Shown: positions 1-8,585, counted from the stretch's first letter. The stretch is DNA of 50,275 nt from Lachnospiraceae bacterium (GCA_019424135.1 JAHYZZ010000018.1:1-50275); one strand, 5' to 3'. Program-made: numbers and translations. The notes: generated by a model from the sequence alone, not told the origin.

Positions 1-8
1 AAATGAAT

Positions 9-51
9 CGAGTGTTCGAGACCTTCCACTCGTAAAACAAAACTAAAGGAG
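9..51 (+). promoter_or_regulatory. preQ1-I riboswitch
   Basis: A 6-bp stem CGAGTG (9-14) / CACTCG (27-32) closes a 12-nt loop (TTCGAGACCTTC) and is followed by an A-rich tail TAAAACAAAACTAA running into the ribosome site AAGGAG (46-51). This order of short hairpin, A-rich tail and CTAA next to the Shine-Dalgarno is the preQ1-I class plan, in which ligand binding makes a pseudoknot that hides the ribosome site. The downstream gene is a queuosine-precursor transporter, which fits. No terminator lies between the aptamer and the start codon, so control is probably translational. Confidence 0.85.
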
Positions 52-57
52 AACAAA

Positions 58-558
58 ATGAAAAACAAAAACATCACTTTCATGACACAGGCAGCCATGA
101 TTGCTGCCATCTATGTGGTGCTGACCTATGTGTTTGCGCCTTTCTCATTCGGTGAAGTCCAGGTTCGTATCGCCGAGGCCCTCACGATCCTACCGGTATT
201 TACACCGGCAGCAATCCCAGGACTATTTGTAGGATGCCTGATCGGCAATACCATTGGCGGTGCAGTCCTTCCGGATATTATCTGCGGAAGCCTTGCAACA
301 CTGATTGGTGCATTCTTTACCTACAAGCTGAGAGAGCAACGCTTCTTCCTGATGGCGCTGCCTCCGGTCATCGCAAATGTGTTGATCGTACCCTTCGTAC
401 TAAGATTTGCCTACGGTGTAGCACTGCCAATTCCATTTATGATGCTTACCGTAGGAATCGGCGAGGTTCTTTCCTGCGGTGTGTTGGGATTCATCCTTTA
501 CAGCGCACTGAAAAGATATAAAAACAACATCTTCCCTTCATTTGGGTACAGGGCATAA
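58..558 (+). CDS. queT: QueT family queuosine-precursor (preQ1) transporter
   Basis: A 166-residue integral membrane protein with about five hydrophobic segments. It matches the QueT family, taken to be the S component of an ECF-type importer for preQ1 or preQ0, used for queuosine in tRNA. Conserved-looking features are the N-terminal AAMIAAIYVVLTY helix, the RIAEALT motif and the small-residue helix around VGCLIGNTIGG. The start has AAGGAG six bases upstream, inside a preQ1-I riboswitch, which supports the substrate. The last codons (GYRA and stop) lie in a repeat element that begins at 545, so the natural C-terminus may have been replaced. It is the only plus-strand gene before a long minus-strand block. 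Confidence 0.92.
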   Translation: MKNKNITFMTQAAMIAAIYVVLTYVFAPFSFGEVQVRIAEALTILPVFTPAAIPGLFVGCLIGNTIGGAVLPDIICGSLATLIGAFFTYKLREQRFFLMALPPVIANVLIVPFVLRFAYGVALPIPFMMLTVGIGEVLSCGVLGFILYSALKRYKNNIFPSFGYRA

Positions 559-626
559 GCCAAAAAGGTACAGGGCAAAACGCAATTTAGGACGTAGACC
601 TTTGCAAAAGGTCTACGTCCTAAATT
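545..626. repeat. hairpin repeat element, copy 1
   Basis: Two copies of GGTACAGGGCA (545-555 and 567-577) 22 bases apart are followed by a perfect 20-bp inverted repeat (584-603 / 607-626) with a 3-nt loop. The same arrangement, with the same 22-base spacing and the same arms, occurs at 4318-4399. The right arm ends inside the stop codon of the minus-strand gene at 626, so the hairpin could end or protect that transcript; it may also serve queT on the other strand. No transposase is nearby. Its origin (REP-like or miniature mobile element) is inferred. Confidence 0.85.
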
Positions 627-3064
627 TATCCGATATAGGTGCCGCCGCTTCCGGCCGTCATCTGATCCATCTGCGCATAGCTTACGCTGCTGCGCTCTCC
701 GCTGCTTACATTTTCATATATTACATTTGTCTCGTTATATCCTACTAAAATCACGGCGTTTTTTGCATCAAGCATGGCGATCACCGGCCGGTCTTGATTA
801 ATCACATACAAGAGTTCTTCTGCCGTGCATCCGGTAAAGTCCATGCTTTTCCCATTGATATCTTCCATAATGTCTACCGGCGCCTCGTTTTGTGACAATC
901 GATTGCGTATATTCTCAATCACATCATCCTTTCCGGCAATTGTATACTGAAGGTCCCGGTTGCCCCGCTCCCAGATATACTGTTGATCTTGGGAAACCAC
1001 GACACCATTAATGTCATTTGCGTGCTGAACCGCATCCCCGGCCTTTTCATAACTTCCCTGCAGTTCTCCAAATCCATATACGTCATATCGTTCTGTCTTT
1101 TCTCCAGATTTAAAGGATATCTGTTGTGTATTTTCAAACAACACCTGCTTGGGTTTTAGTACTTTTGGCTCTTTATCGGAAATGCCATCTTCATATACCA
1201 GACGCATCTGGGTCCCTTTTAGTTCGGTAGAATATGATTCCAGGTAAATGTTACTTTCTTCTCGTTCAGTATTGTTGGTGATGTAATCAGCCGCCACATT
1301 TTTATACGTCTCGCCATCCTTAGAAACGCGGTTTAAAGTAATCATATTGTCCTTAATCGTTACGCTCAACACATAGGTTCCATCTGCTTGATAAGTCTCT
1401 TTTACCTTTCCTTTGCTGTCCTGAATTTCAACTTTATACATTGGCACAACATTTTCTCCCGAAATGGTCCGGCCTGTATCCTCTGTACGTGCCACACCAT
1501 AGACTACATCTGTCTTCATAAATCCAAGTGGCCGGATGCATTCATTCTCTTCGCAGGACACTTCCCATTCTTTACCGTTTTCCAAGTTCAGAACTTTTAC
1601 TGTCCTAGCAGTGTCAAGATCCCCATCTTCTTGATATCCCACCAACCGACCATCTTCGGAGACTACATATTGTCCTTCTTCCAAACCTTCCACTACGGTC
1701 GTCGTTTCGCCTTTTTCTACGTCATATTCATATAAAGTCCCTTCGACCATCGTATATAAAAGATTCCTGTCGTCACTGTAATACATGACTTTTCCAAGTT
1801 CATCCTCTGCATGTCCGTATGACTGGTCAATAGAAACAAATGCCTTTTCTTCTACAGAATTCTGTTCCATATCATAATAGTAGACGGCAGCTCCCACCTC
1901 GCCTTCATGCTCGCCCCGGTTCATATATCCATACACCGCGAACATCGTATTGCCGGCATCGTCAATTTCCAAAAGCCGGATCTCGTGCTGAGCAACCAAA
2001 TTTCTTTCATCGGTATTCTCTGCATCCATAAAACTAAACACCAATGAAGCCTCATCCGTATTTTTATTGTAGTTCCACAGCTCATCCGCTGTTACAAAGG
2101 ATACGACCGAACCGTCTCCATTGACCAGATAGGGGATATCCGTATCTGTGATCCCCAGCAGAATTCCCTTTTCGTCCAGCACCTGCTTGGTGGCATCAAA
2201 TATCTGCTCCATCCTTCGGTCATAGTCCAGAAGATAAGTGGAACCGGTATCTGACACATGCCGTACCCGGAAATATTCCCTGGTCTGGTAAAGATCAGTC
2301 TTATTTTCCTCACCAGTACATCTTGCCAGAAACTGAATTTCTACAGAAATGGATACACTGTTAATCTCTTTAATCATCCAGCGCTCGCCTTTTTCAACTT
2401 TGGGAGCCAGATTTCCCCATGTTACATGATCATAGTCCGAATGAATGGTTACATGTTGGTAAGTGGTATTGTCCCCTTCTTCACTAGGCTCAATTGCAGA
2501 TTCTATTCCTGCCGCGCTATCCTTTGCCAGTGCTCCCTCATGGAATGTCTGGATGTAATTTAAATTTTCCAAAATCCCCTTTCCTGCAGCGTCTGTCACT
2601 CTTGTATAATAGTAGATCGCCTCTTCATCTTCTGTCTGAAGGATGATTTCCAGTACGCCTTCTCGGTCTGTCAGCTTTGTTGGGTCGATCTCCAACGATA
2701 CATTTTCCCCTGGCTTCTTTTCTTTCCCACTTAATAGTTTTTCCGTCCCGTCCAAAGAATAAACCGTCCAGGAAAGCCCTGAAATACTATTTTCATATGC
2801 CTCAATTGCCACATCTACCTTTTGGTTCTCAATCGGTGTAATCGTATCCCGCATGGATGGAATATCCATTTTTTTTGAATATCCGGACAATGTATTTATG
2901 CTGTATCCCTGGTATGAGAATGAAATCTGCGGATACGTGGCGGCTCCCATGTCGGCCGTCATACTATCATTTCCCCGGTTAGTAATATATGCAAACACAA
3001 TGACTGCTGCCAAAAATATGGCAGCCAGTATTCCTGCATGTGTCAATCGTTTTTTCCACTTCAT
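626..3064 (-). CDS. membrane-anchored extracellular protein with C-terminal C39-peptidase-like domain
   Basis: An 812-residue protein with one N-terminal membrane helix (about residues 9-28) and a large outside portion, so it is probably anchored to the cell surface. The middle has beta-rich repeats like a propeller or sensor (segments such as YYYDMEQNS, LLYTMVEGTLYEYDVEKG). The last 70 residues resemble the second half of a C39 papain-like domain: a Cys (about 746) before EELLYVINQDRPVIAML, then AVILVGYN. The usual catalytic His before the VxLVGY strand appears to be Asn (about 769), so it may be a binding domain and not a working protease. The start abuts the stop of the upstream methyltransferase gene, implying translational coupling. 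The function is not known. Confidence 0.6.
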   Translation of the reverse strand: MKWKKRLTHAGILAAIFLAAVIVFAYITNRGNDSMTADMGAATYPQISFSYQGYSINTLSGYSKKMDIPSMRDTITPIENQKVDVAIEAYENSISGLSWTVYSLDGTEKLLSGKEKKPGENVSLEIDPTKLTDREGVLEIILQTEDEEAIYYYTRVTDAAGKGILENLNYIQTFHEGALAKDSAAGIESAIEPSEEGDNTTYQHVTIHSDYDHVTWGNLAPKVEKGERWMIKEINSVSISVEIQFLARCTGEENKTDLYQTREYFRVRHVSDTGSTYLLDYDRRMEQIFDATKQVLDEKGILLGITDTDIPYLVNGDGSVVSFVTADELWNYNKNTDEASLVFSFMDAENTDERNLVAQHEIRLLEIDDAGNTMFAVYGYMNRGEHEGEVGAAVYYYDMEQNSVEEKAFVSIDQSYGHAEDELGKVMYYSDDRNLLYTMVEGTLYEYDVEKGETTTVVEGLEEGQYVVSEDGRLVGYQEDGDLDTARTVKVLNLENGKEWEVSCEENECIRPLGFMKTDVVYGVARTEDTGRTISGENVVPMYKVEIQDSKGKVKETYQADGTYVLSVTIKDNMITLNRVSKDGETYKNVAADYITNNTEREESNIYLESYSTELKGTQMRLVYEDGISDKEPKVLKPKQVLFENTQQISFKSGEKTERYDVYGFGELQGSYEKAGDAVQHANDINGVVVSQDQQYIWERGNRDLQYTIAGKDDVIENIRNRLSQNEAPVDIMEDINGKSMDFTGCTAEELLYVINQDRPVIAMLDAKNAVILVGYNETNVIYENVSSGERSSVSYAQMDQMTAGSGGTYIG

Positions 3065-4276
3065 TTATGATTCCCCTTTATCTTCCAACAGACGGCCCAG
3101 TGTGGGCGAAACATGCAAAAATGTCTCGCAGCGCCTGATCGACTCTTGATTCTCCCCCTGTCTTCCACTTTTCACCGCCCGAATCAATATATTTTTTGGT
3201 GTATGCTCCATATCAATAAATTCCAAAATCTGGACATCATAGCCTTCTCTCTCCAAATATTCAGCCCTAAGAGCGTCCGTTACAAGTGCTGCCATACGCT
3301 CCTTGATCAGCCCATATTTAAGCATCGGCTCCAGAATTTCATTTTGAATCTGGCGGTTCAGCTCATGTTGACAGCAGGGAACAGACAAGATAACCTTGGC
3401 ATTCCATCCGATGGCCTTTGCCAGAGCAAAATCTGTGGCAGTATCACAGGCGTGAAGAGTCACAACCATATCTACCTGGTCTACTCCCGTATAATCTGCA
3501 ATATTGCCTTCCAGAAATTTCAGTTTTTTATACCCATACTTCTGGGCCAGCTCATTGCAGTGAGAAATAACCTCGCGTTTCAGATCAAGGCCGATGATCC
3601 GGATATGATACCCCTTCAGCTCATGTAGATAATAATACATAGCAAAAGTGAGGTATGACTTACCACACCCAAAGTCCAGAATCGTCAGCTCCTCATGTTT
3701 GCCCTCAGCCTGGTTCTGGTTCCCTTCCGACTTCCGAGCGGATTTCCATTTTCTCCTCTGGTCCAGCTGCGGAAGAACATCCTCAATAAATTCTAAAAAA
3801 CGGTTGATCTGACGAAACTTGTCATACCTGGAATGCACAATTTTTCCATCCTTCGTCATGACACCCAGATCTACCAGGAACGGCACCGTCACTCCCTCCT
3901 CCAGGATATAATGCTTTTTACGGTTATGTTCCAGCTGCGGAAGCTTAACACTTCCGACCCTGTCCTTCTTTTTGATTGTCACTTTTCCTTTTTTACTCAC
4001 TAAAACTGTGTATAACTTTTCCGTGGTTTCCAACTGAAGCTGACGCATATTTTCCATATGCCGCAGCAACTCCCGGCATGCCTCCGCCGCCGGAAGATTC
4101 TCATGAAAAGCCTGTCGATTCCGAAAAGCTTCTATCTGAAAAATCAGCCCCCCTTTCTTCAAAAGAGGCCGTACCCTCACCTTTTCTGTCTCATCCTTCC
4201 GTCGCGGATTACTAAGCACCGCTGACACAAACTCTGTATTTAGATTTTCCTGTAATAAAATTCTTAATTCGTCCAT
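3065..4276 (-). CDS. class I SAM-dependent methyltransferase
   Basis: A 403-residue cytoplasmic protein with a Rossmann-type methyltransferase core. Motif I is ILDFGCGKSYLTF (about 199-211), followed by the acidic strand end IIGLDLKRE, then VTLHACDTATD and VILSVPCCQHEL. The LHACD and PCCQ motifs are those of the family that includes eukaryotic GSTCD/METTL25-like proteins; its substrate is unsettled and RNA is often suggested. The N-terminal 190 residues form a family-specific substrate region. The stop codon is directly followed by the start codon of the downstream surface-protein gene. The ribosome site is weak. Hairpin repeats at 545-626 and 4318-4399 bracket this gene pair. Confidence 0.75.
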   Translation of the reverse strand: MDELRILLQENLNTEFVSAVLSNPRRKDETEKVRVRPLLKKGGLIFQIEAFRNRQAFHENLPAAEACRELLRHMENMRQLQLETTEKLYTVLVSKKGKVTIKKKDRVGSVKLPQLEHNRKKHYILEEGVTVPFLVDLGVMTKDGKIVHSRYDKFRQINRFLEFIEDVLPQLDQRRKWKSARKSEGNQNQAEGKHEELTILDFGCGKSYLTFAMYYYLHELKGYHIRIIGLDLKREVISHCNELAQKYGYKKLKFLEGNIADYTGVDQVDMVVTLHACDTATDFALAKAIGWNAKVILSVPCCQHELNRQIQNEILEPMLKYGLIKERMAALVTDALRAEYLEREGYDVQILEFIDMEHTPKNILIRAVKSGRQGENQESIRRCETFLHVSPTLGRLLEDKGES

Positions 4277-4317
4277 ATTACTCTATATTTTAATGTTTTT
4301 TCAAAATAATCGCAATA

Positions 4318-4399
4318 GGTACAGGGCATTTTACAAAAAGGTACAGGGCAAATGTCAATTTAGGACGTAGACCTTTTGCAAAGGTCTACGTCCTAAATT
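4318..4399. repeat. hairpin repeat element, copy 2
   Basis: GGTACAGGGCA at 4318-4328 and 4340-4350, then a perfect 20-bp inverted repeat (4357-4376 / 4380-4399) with loop TGC. It matches copy 1 in order, spacing and arm sequence; the loops (GCA and TGC) are reverse complements. As in copy 1, the outer end of the palindrome overlaps the stop codon (4398-4400) of a minus-strand gene, here the histidine kinase. A transcript-end function is plausible. Confidence 0.85.
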
Positions 4400-6959
4400 A
4401 AAATGTAATGGTTACCCGAAACAGGTCCCCGTCCAGATATAATTCAAATTTTCCGCCCTGCATTTCTGTCAGGGTTTTTGCGATGGACAGCCCCAGACCA
4501 CTGCCTTCGGTGCTTCGGGAGATGTCTCCGCGAATGAACCGTTCGGTAAGCTCATCGGCAGAAATGTTCAACGGCTGCTGTGATACGTTTTTCAGGCTGA
4601 ACACAGCTTTTCCATCGATTACTTTCAAGTCTGCATAAATCCGGGTGCCTTCCATGGCATATTTTGCCGCATTGTTGTAGATGTTCTCTAAAACACGCCA
4701 CATCCGCCGACCGTCTACCCGAATGACAACCTCTTCATCGGGGAGTGTCAACACTTCCGTCAGGTTTCTAGCCTTGAACTTCTCTTCGAACTCTCCGCTG
4801 GTCTGCTGGATCATTTCCACAAAATTGATGTCCATATACTCCAGTGTAATGTTCCCCGAGCTTACCTTTGACGCCTCCACAACATCTTCCGTCAGAGTCT
4901 TCAGACGCTGGGACTTTTCTTCCAGTACTTTAATATATCTCTGGATTTTCGGATCCTGAAAGTTTTCCTGCTTAAGCAGATCTACATAGTTGATAATCGA
5001 AGTAAGCGGTGTTTTGCTGTCGTGGGACACATTTGTGATTAGGTCAGTCTTCAGGCGTTCACTCTTGATGCTTTCTTCCAGCGCACGGTCCAGACCTTCA
5101 CCAATAGAGTTAATTTTTTCCGCAATATCCTTTTGTTCTCCTGTCAAGGCGTTAACGCTGATTTTATAGTCCACCTGCCCACCGGCGATCTTTCTGATTC
5201 CCCGTTTAATCCGCTGTTTCCCAACAGCGTCTTTTACCAGATATATAAATGCCAAAAACTCCGCCAGCACCATCAGCACGAAGAAAAGAAAGGAGCTATA
5301 ACTCAAAAGCGCAAGCCAGTGAATCAAGACAAAAACAACAAAGACAAGTACCTGTTTCCAGACAAGGTTCATGTTCCGGAAAAAAGTGATTAAAAAATGC
5401 CCCAGACTCCTAAGCAGACTGTTTTTCCATAGCATCTTCCCCTTAATCCTGCGCACCAGACTCAAATATCCGATTAGAAACATCCCACAGGTGTACAAAA
5501 CAAATATAGTCAGACCCACTAGTTCCTCCGCTGAGAAATACGGTATCACAGAAGACGCCTCCGAAGCCAACACGTTTCCATACTCATCATAAGATACTGC
5601 CGATATGCCTGTAACAAATGTCCACAGCAGCATTGCCGGAACCAGCCACACCAAAAAGACAAGAACTGCCGATATCTCTGTCTTCCACCGGTCAAAAATA
5701 ATCAGATGAATCTCCTCATCGTCCGTGTGCCGTCCTGCTGCCATCGTCAGAAAAATCAGACCTATCACAAACAAAATTGCCGACGCCGTACCTGCCGCAA
5801 ACACCCATACTGCCATATCCCCATATTCCTCATACAGCTGGCTTTCTGTATAGAAGGAATCCTGTACCGGATAGGCGGTATCCACACTTACTGCAAATAT
5901 AGCGTCACCATTTGCTTCATCAGTAAGGAGGCTGTCTCTCCACAGCTGCGCATTCACATTTTTAAGATTGGTGTCAAAATCTGCAAGCTTCGGACGAACA
6001 ATGGCATATTTCCCCGATTCACGAAGTACTGATAAACTTTCGTCAATCTTTCCGGCATCTTCAAATGCTTGATGGTTTGTTATTACCTGCCCGCTGTCCC
6101 CATCTACATAGATATAGGTAAAATTCGTATCTCCTTCTTGATAGGAACGAAATATGTTCTGATACTCATCTACTTCCCAATACGCTTGCTGTGCCGCTGT
6201 CTCCACTATTTTAAAGGCATCGTTTAACCGCCCGTTCCAATTCTCATCTTCGTTTGCCACCTCTAAAATACTGCGGCCATCGGCAGTCTTACTTTCTTCC
6301 TTACACCAGTATCCATCATAATTCCAGCAGTTGACATATAAAATCCGGCCTTCTGCATCCTGAACACCCTTAAATGTTTCTCCTCCATAATAGGTGCGGT
6401 CTCTTAGTTCGGAAAGAATCTCCTCCTCTGTCATGCCGTCCCCACCTGCCGCCATCACAAAAGCCAACTCTCCATTTTCAATCTGATGCTGGAAATCTTC
6501 ATAGTAATAGTAATAATAAGTTCCATCCGAGCGCTGACAAACAATGATGTTTCCATCATAGTAAGACTCTTCTTCCGTACCATTGTGAATAGTCTTTCCC
6601 CAGGAAACCAGATCTCCTAACTTATAGGACAGCGTACCTTCGTCTCCCTGGCCGACTTTAGCTCCCTGGGTATATTCTTCTACATCTACCAGCTTTTCCG
6701 GATCATAGACTCCATCTGTTTCAAACTCTTTCTTTAAAGAAATCCCTCCGCTGATCCCCTGGCCAGTATGTAAAACCTGATTTGCAAATGCTATTGTATC
6801 TTCATATTTTTCCGAATGGCTCCCGCCGAAAATCTCAGTTCTTAAGACCGGATAAGACATCATCCACAAGAAACTGAGTACCATAATCAAAAGAAATATA
6901 TGCTCCGCCAGAATGATAAGCCCCTTAGCAATATTGGTACAATACCATTTCTTTTTCAT
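4398..6959 (-). CDS. sensor histidine kinase with large extracytoplasmic domain
   Basis: An 853-residue membrane kinase. One helix near residues 14-35 leads to an outside region of about 350 residues (tyrosine-rich, for example TYYYYYYEDFQ), then several membrane helices between about 385 and 590, a HAMP-like linker, HisKA with NVSHDSKTPLTSI (phospho-His about 646), and HATPase_c with ENIYNNAAKYA and GSGLGLSIAK. The segment where a DxGxG G1 box is expected reads SLKNVSQQPLNI, so that box is missing; this variant is seen in a subset of Firmicutes kinases, but ATP handling should be tested. The ribosome site GGAAGGAG is strong. It lies 15 bases after its partner response regulator. The signal is unknown. 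Confidence 0.88.
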   Translation of the reverse strand: MKKKWYCTNIAKGLIILAEHIFLLIMVLSFLWMMSYPVLRTEIFGGSHSEKYEDTIAFANQVLHTGQGISGGISLKKEFETDGVYDPEKLVDVEEYTQGAKVGQGDEGTLSYKLGDLVSWGKTIHNGTEEESYYDGNIIVCQRSDGTYYYYYYEDFQHQIENGELAFVMAAGGDGMTEEEILSELRDRTYYGGETFKGVQDAEGRILYVNCWNYDGYWCKEESKTADGRSILEVANEDENWNGRLNDAFKIVETAAQQAYWEVDEYQNIFRSYQEGDTNFTYIYVDGDSGQVITNHQAFEDAGKIDESLSVLRESGKYAIVRPKLADFDTNLKNVNAQLWRDSLLTDEANGDAIFAVSVDTAYPVQDSFYTESQLYEEYGDMAVWVFAAGTASAILFVIGLIFLTMAAGRHTDDEEIHLIIFDRWKTEISAVLVFLVWLVPAMLLWTFVTGISAVSYDEYGNVLASEASSVIPYFSAEELVGLTIFVLYTCGMFLIGYLSLVRRIKGKMLWKNSLLRSLGHFLITFFRNMNLVWKQVLVFVVFVLIHWLALLSYSSFLFFVLMVLAEFLAFIYLVKDAVGKQRIKRGIRKIAGGQVDYKISVNALTGEQKDIAEKINSIGEGLDRALEESIKSERLKTDLITNVSHDSKTPLTSIINYVDLLKQENFQDPKIQRYIKVLEEKSQRLKTLTEDVVEASKVSSGNITLEYMDINFVEMIQQTSGEFEEKFKARNLTEVLTLPDEEVVIRVDGRRMWRVLENIYNNAAKYAMEGTRIYADLKVIDGKAVFSLKNVSQQPLNISADELTERFIRGDISRSTEGSGLGLSIAKTLTEMQGGKFELYLDGDLFRVTITF

Positions 6960-6974
6960 AAATTCTCCTTCCTT

Positions 6975-7670
6975 CTATAGCTTCTCCACCTTATATCCGA
7001 CTCCCCACACCACCTTTAGGTATCTTGGTTCTTTCGGGTTAATCTCAATTTTTTCACGGATATGTCGGATATGTACCGCCACAGTATTATCCGCACCAAT
7101 GGCATCTTCATTCCAGATTTTCTCATAAATCTGATCTATAGAGAAAACTTTCCCCTGATTTTTTACTAAAAACAACAGAATATTATATTCAATAGGTGTC
7201 AGCTTCACCGGCTCCCCGTCGACAGTCACTTTTTTTAAATCATCGTTAATAGACAGTCCTCCTGTAGAATAAACTGCCTGTCCATTGCCTAATGATGTAC
7301 TGCCAAGCTGGGTATACCTGCGAAGCTGAGACTTCACCCTTGCCACCAGTTCCAACGGATTAAACGGTTTTGTCACATAGTCATCCGCCCCCACATTCAA
7401 TCCCAGGATCTTGTCGGCATCTTCCGATTTTGCCGACAAGATGATAATCGGAATATTATTTTGTTCCCGAATCTTAAGCGTTGCGCGAATCCCGTCCAAT
7501 CTGGGCATCATTACATCTATGACCAAAAGATCAATTTCTTCCTGTCTCAGGATTTTCAGCGCCTCCTCCCCGTCATAGGCCTTACACACCTCATATCCTT
7601 CCTGGGATAAATATATATCGATCGCCTCTACGATCTCTTTATCATCATCACATACTAAAATTTTCGACAT
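6975..7670 (-). CDS. OmpR/PhoB-type response regulator
   Basis: A 231-residue regulator starting at the ATG of MSKILVCDDD, with AAGGAGG eight bases upstream; a longer GTG start at 7679 is less likely. The receiver has the acidic pocket CDDD (about 7-10), phospho-acceptor D52 in LLVIDVMMPRLDG, and K in DYVTKPFNPLEL. The C-terminal winged-helix domain contains LTPIEYNILLFL and AIGADNTVAVHIRHIREKIE. It is the first gene of a two-gene operon with the histidine kinase at 4398-6959. A probable -10 (TATAGT) lies just upstream of the ribosome site on the minus strand. Targets are unknown. Confidence 0.93.
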   Translation of the reverse strand: MSKILVCDDDKEIVEAIDIYLSQEGYEVCKAYDGEEALKILRQEEIDLLVIDVMMPRLDGIRATLKIREQNNIPIIILSAKSEDADKILGLNVGADDYVTKPFNPLELVARVKSQLRRYTQLGSTSLGNGQAVYSTGGLSINDDLKKVTVDGEPVKLTPIEYNILLFLVKNQGKVFSIDQIYEKIWNEDAIGADNTVAVHIRHIREKIEINPKEPRYLKVVWGVGYKVEKL

Positions 7671-7777
7671 CTCAACCACCTCCTTGTTTACTATACAAGA
7701 ATAACAAATAAATTTTAAGAGGCATGCGTAAAAATTATTAAGAAATTCTAAAAATGGATCGGACGAAGCTCTTCCTA

Positions 7778-7857
7778 TGTCGCAGAATGTCGTATTATAT
7801 CGAACTCTTTCTGATTCTGTCTAAATTTCTTTTCCACACAAATTTTTTAGATATAAT
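7778..7857 (+). promoter_or_regulatory. promoter region with three phased Spo0A-like boxes
   Basis: Within the 252-base gap between two divergent genes, TGTCGCA (7778), TGTCGTA (7788) and TATCGAA (7798) each differ by one base from the Spo0A box TGTCGAA and start exactly 10 bases apart, on one face of the helix. A good -10 TATAAT lies at 7852-7857 with no clear -35 at 17-18 bases, as expected for an activated promoter. The downstream gene encodes a Spo0A-type DNA-binding domain. A perfect TGTCGAA on the minus strand at 7663-7669 overlaps the response-regulator start codon and may be chance. Confidence 0.55.
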
Positions 7858-7922
7858 AAACAAAATGGCATGCTATCAATTTGGAATGTAAAGAGAAAAT
7901 TACATATTTGAGGAGAAGTGAC

Positions 7923-8249
7923 ATGAATGAAAAAGAAATTGAGCACCTTTTACGTTCTCTAGGAATAGGCGCCACTTACCGCGGATATCGCTACCTGAAT
8001 TATGGAATTCATCTATGCCTGCTCGACGAAGATTATCTATTGTCCGTCAGCAAACTCCTATATCCACAGATAGCAAAATACTTCCATACCACCAGCTGCA
8101 GTGTGGAACGGGATATACGCACGGCAGTTAAGGTCTGCTGGGAACGAGGGAATGTAAGCCTTCTCCAAAAGATTGCTCTTCATCCCATCCAGATACGCCC
8201 CACTTCCAGCGAGTTCTTGGATATCGTAACTGCTCATTTGAAGAAATAA
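7923..8249 (+). CDS. stand-alone Spo0A C-terminal (effector) domain protein
   Basis: 108 residues, starting at the ATG that follows AGGAGA by six bases; an upstream in-frame ATG at 7881 lacks a ribosome site. The whole protein aligns with the DNA-binding domain of Spo0A: SVSKLLYPQIAKYF and SVERDIRTAVKVCWERGN match the recognition-helix region (SITKVLYPDIAKKF, RVERAIRHAIEVAWSRGN in Bacillus from memory), and PTSSEFLDIVTAHL matches the C-terminal helix. No receiver domain is present, so it cannot be controlled by phosphorelay phosphorylation. It could compete with or support Spo0A at 0A boxes. It is monocistronic and ends at a terminator at 8284. Confidence 0.88.
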   Translation: MNEKEIEHLLRSLGIGATYRGYRYLNYGIHLCLLDEDYLLSVSKLLYPQIAKYFHTTSCSVERDIRTAVKVCWERGNVSLLQKIALHPIQIRPTSSEFLDIVTAHLKK

Positions 8250-8283
8250 TCTGATAATACGCCATTTTAGCTTTTCTTCTCTG

Positions 8284-8306
8284 TTTCTTAAGTACAGCTT
8301 AAGAAA
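8284..8306 (+). terminator. rho-independent terminator after the Spo0A-like gene
   Basis: TTTCTTAAG / CTTAAGAAA, a perfect 9-bp stem with a 5-nt loop, followed by a T-rich run (TTTTCTTTTTCTTTTA). It lies 35 bases after the stop codon of the preceding gene. Confidence 0.7.
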
Positions 8307-8477
8307 TTTTCTTTTTCTTTTATAGATTTAACATACTTTGGACATATTTATCCTCTATACTAAAAGCCAGATAGTTAAAAAAACTATCTCCCCCCTCATA
8401 AAGTACAATACCGCAATTGGATTTTTCAGCGGCAAATACTTTACTCTCATTCCTTTAGATAGCTATAACAACAACGA

Positions 8478-8508
8478 AACCCGCAAGCCCTTGTGGCCTG
8501 CGGGTTTT
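8478..8508 (+). terminator. rho-independent terminator
   Basis: AACCCGCA (8478-8485) pairs with TGCGGGTT (8499-8506), extended by an inner GCC/GGC around a CTTGT loop, followed by TTTT. It points to a plus-strand transcript ending here, either readthrough from 7923-8249 or a small RNA. Confidence 0.75.
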
Positions 8509-8544
8509 CGCTGTGTTTCACAGCTTCTTTTTTCGACGATACAA

Positions 8545-8585
8545 ACAGCGGAACCCATCACTGACTAAACGATGGATCCCGCTGT
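8545..8585 (-). terminator. possible hairpin terminator of the XRE-cupin gene
   Basis: ACAGCGG (8545-8551) pairs with CCGCTGT (8579-8585), with inner CATC/GATG pairing. It lies about 35 bases past the stop of the minus-strand gene at 8621. There is no strong T-run after it on the minus strand, so the terminator role is tentative. Confidence 0.35.

Noticed and set aside
7663..7669. Perfect TGTCGAA at the response-regulator start codon as a Spo0A site
   Set aside because: It is the ordinary coding sequence ATGTCGAAA of the start and sits inside the gene; chance is likely.
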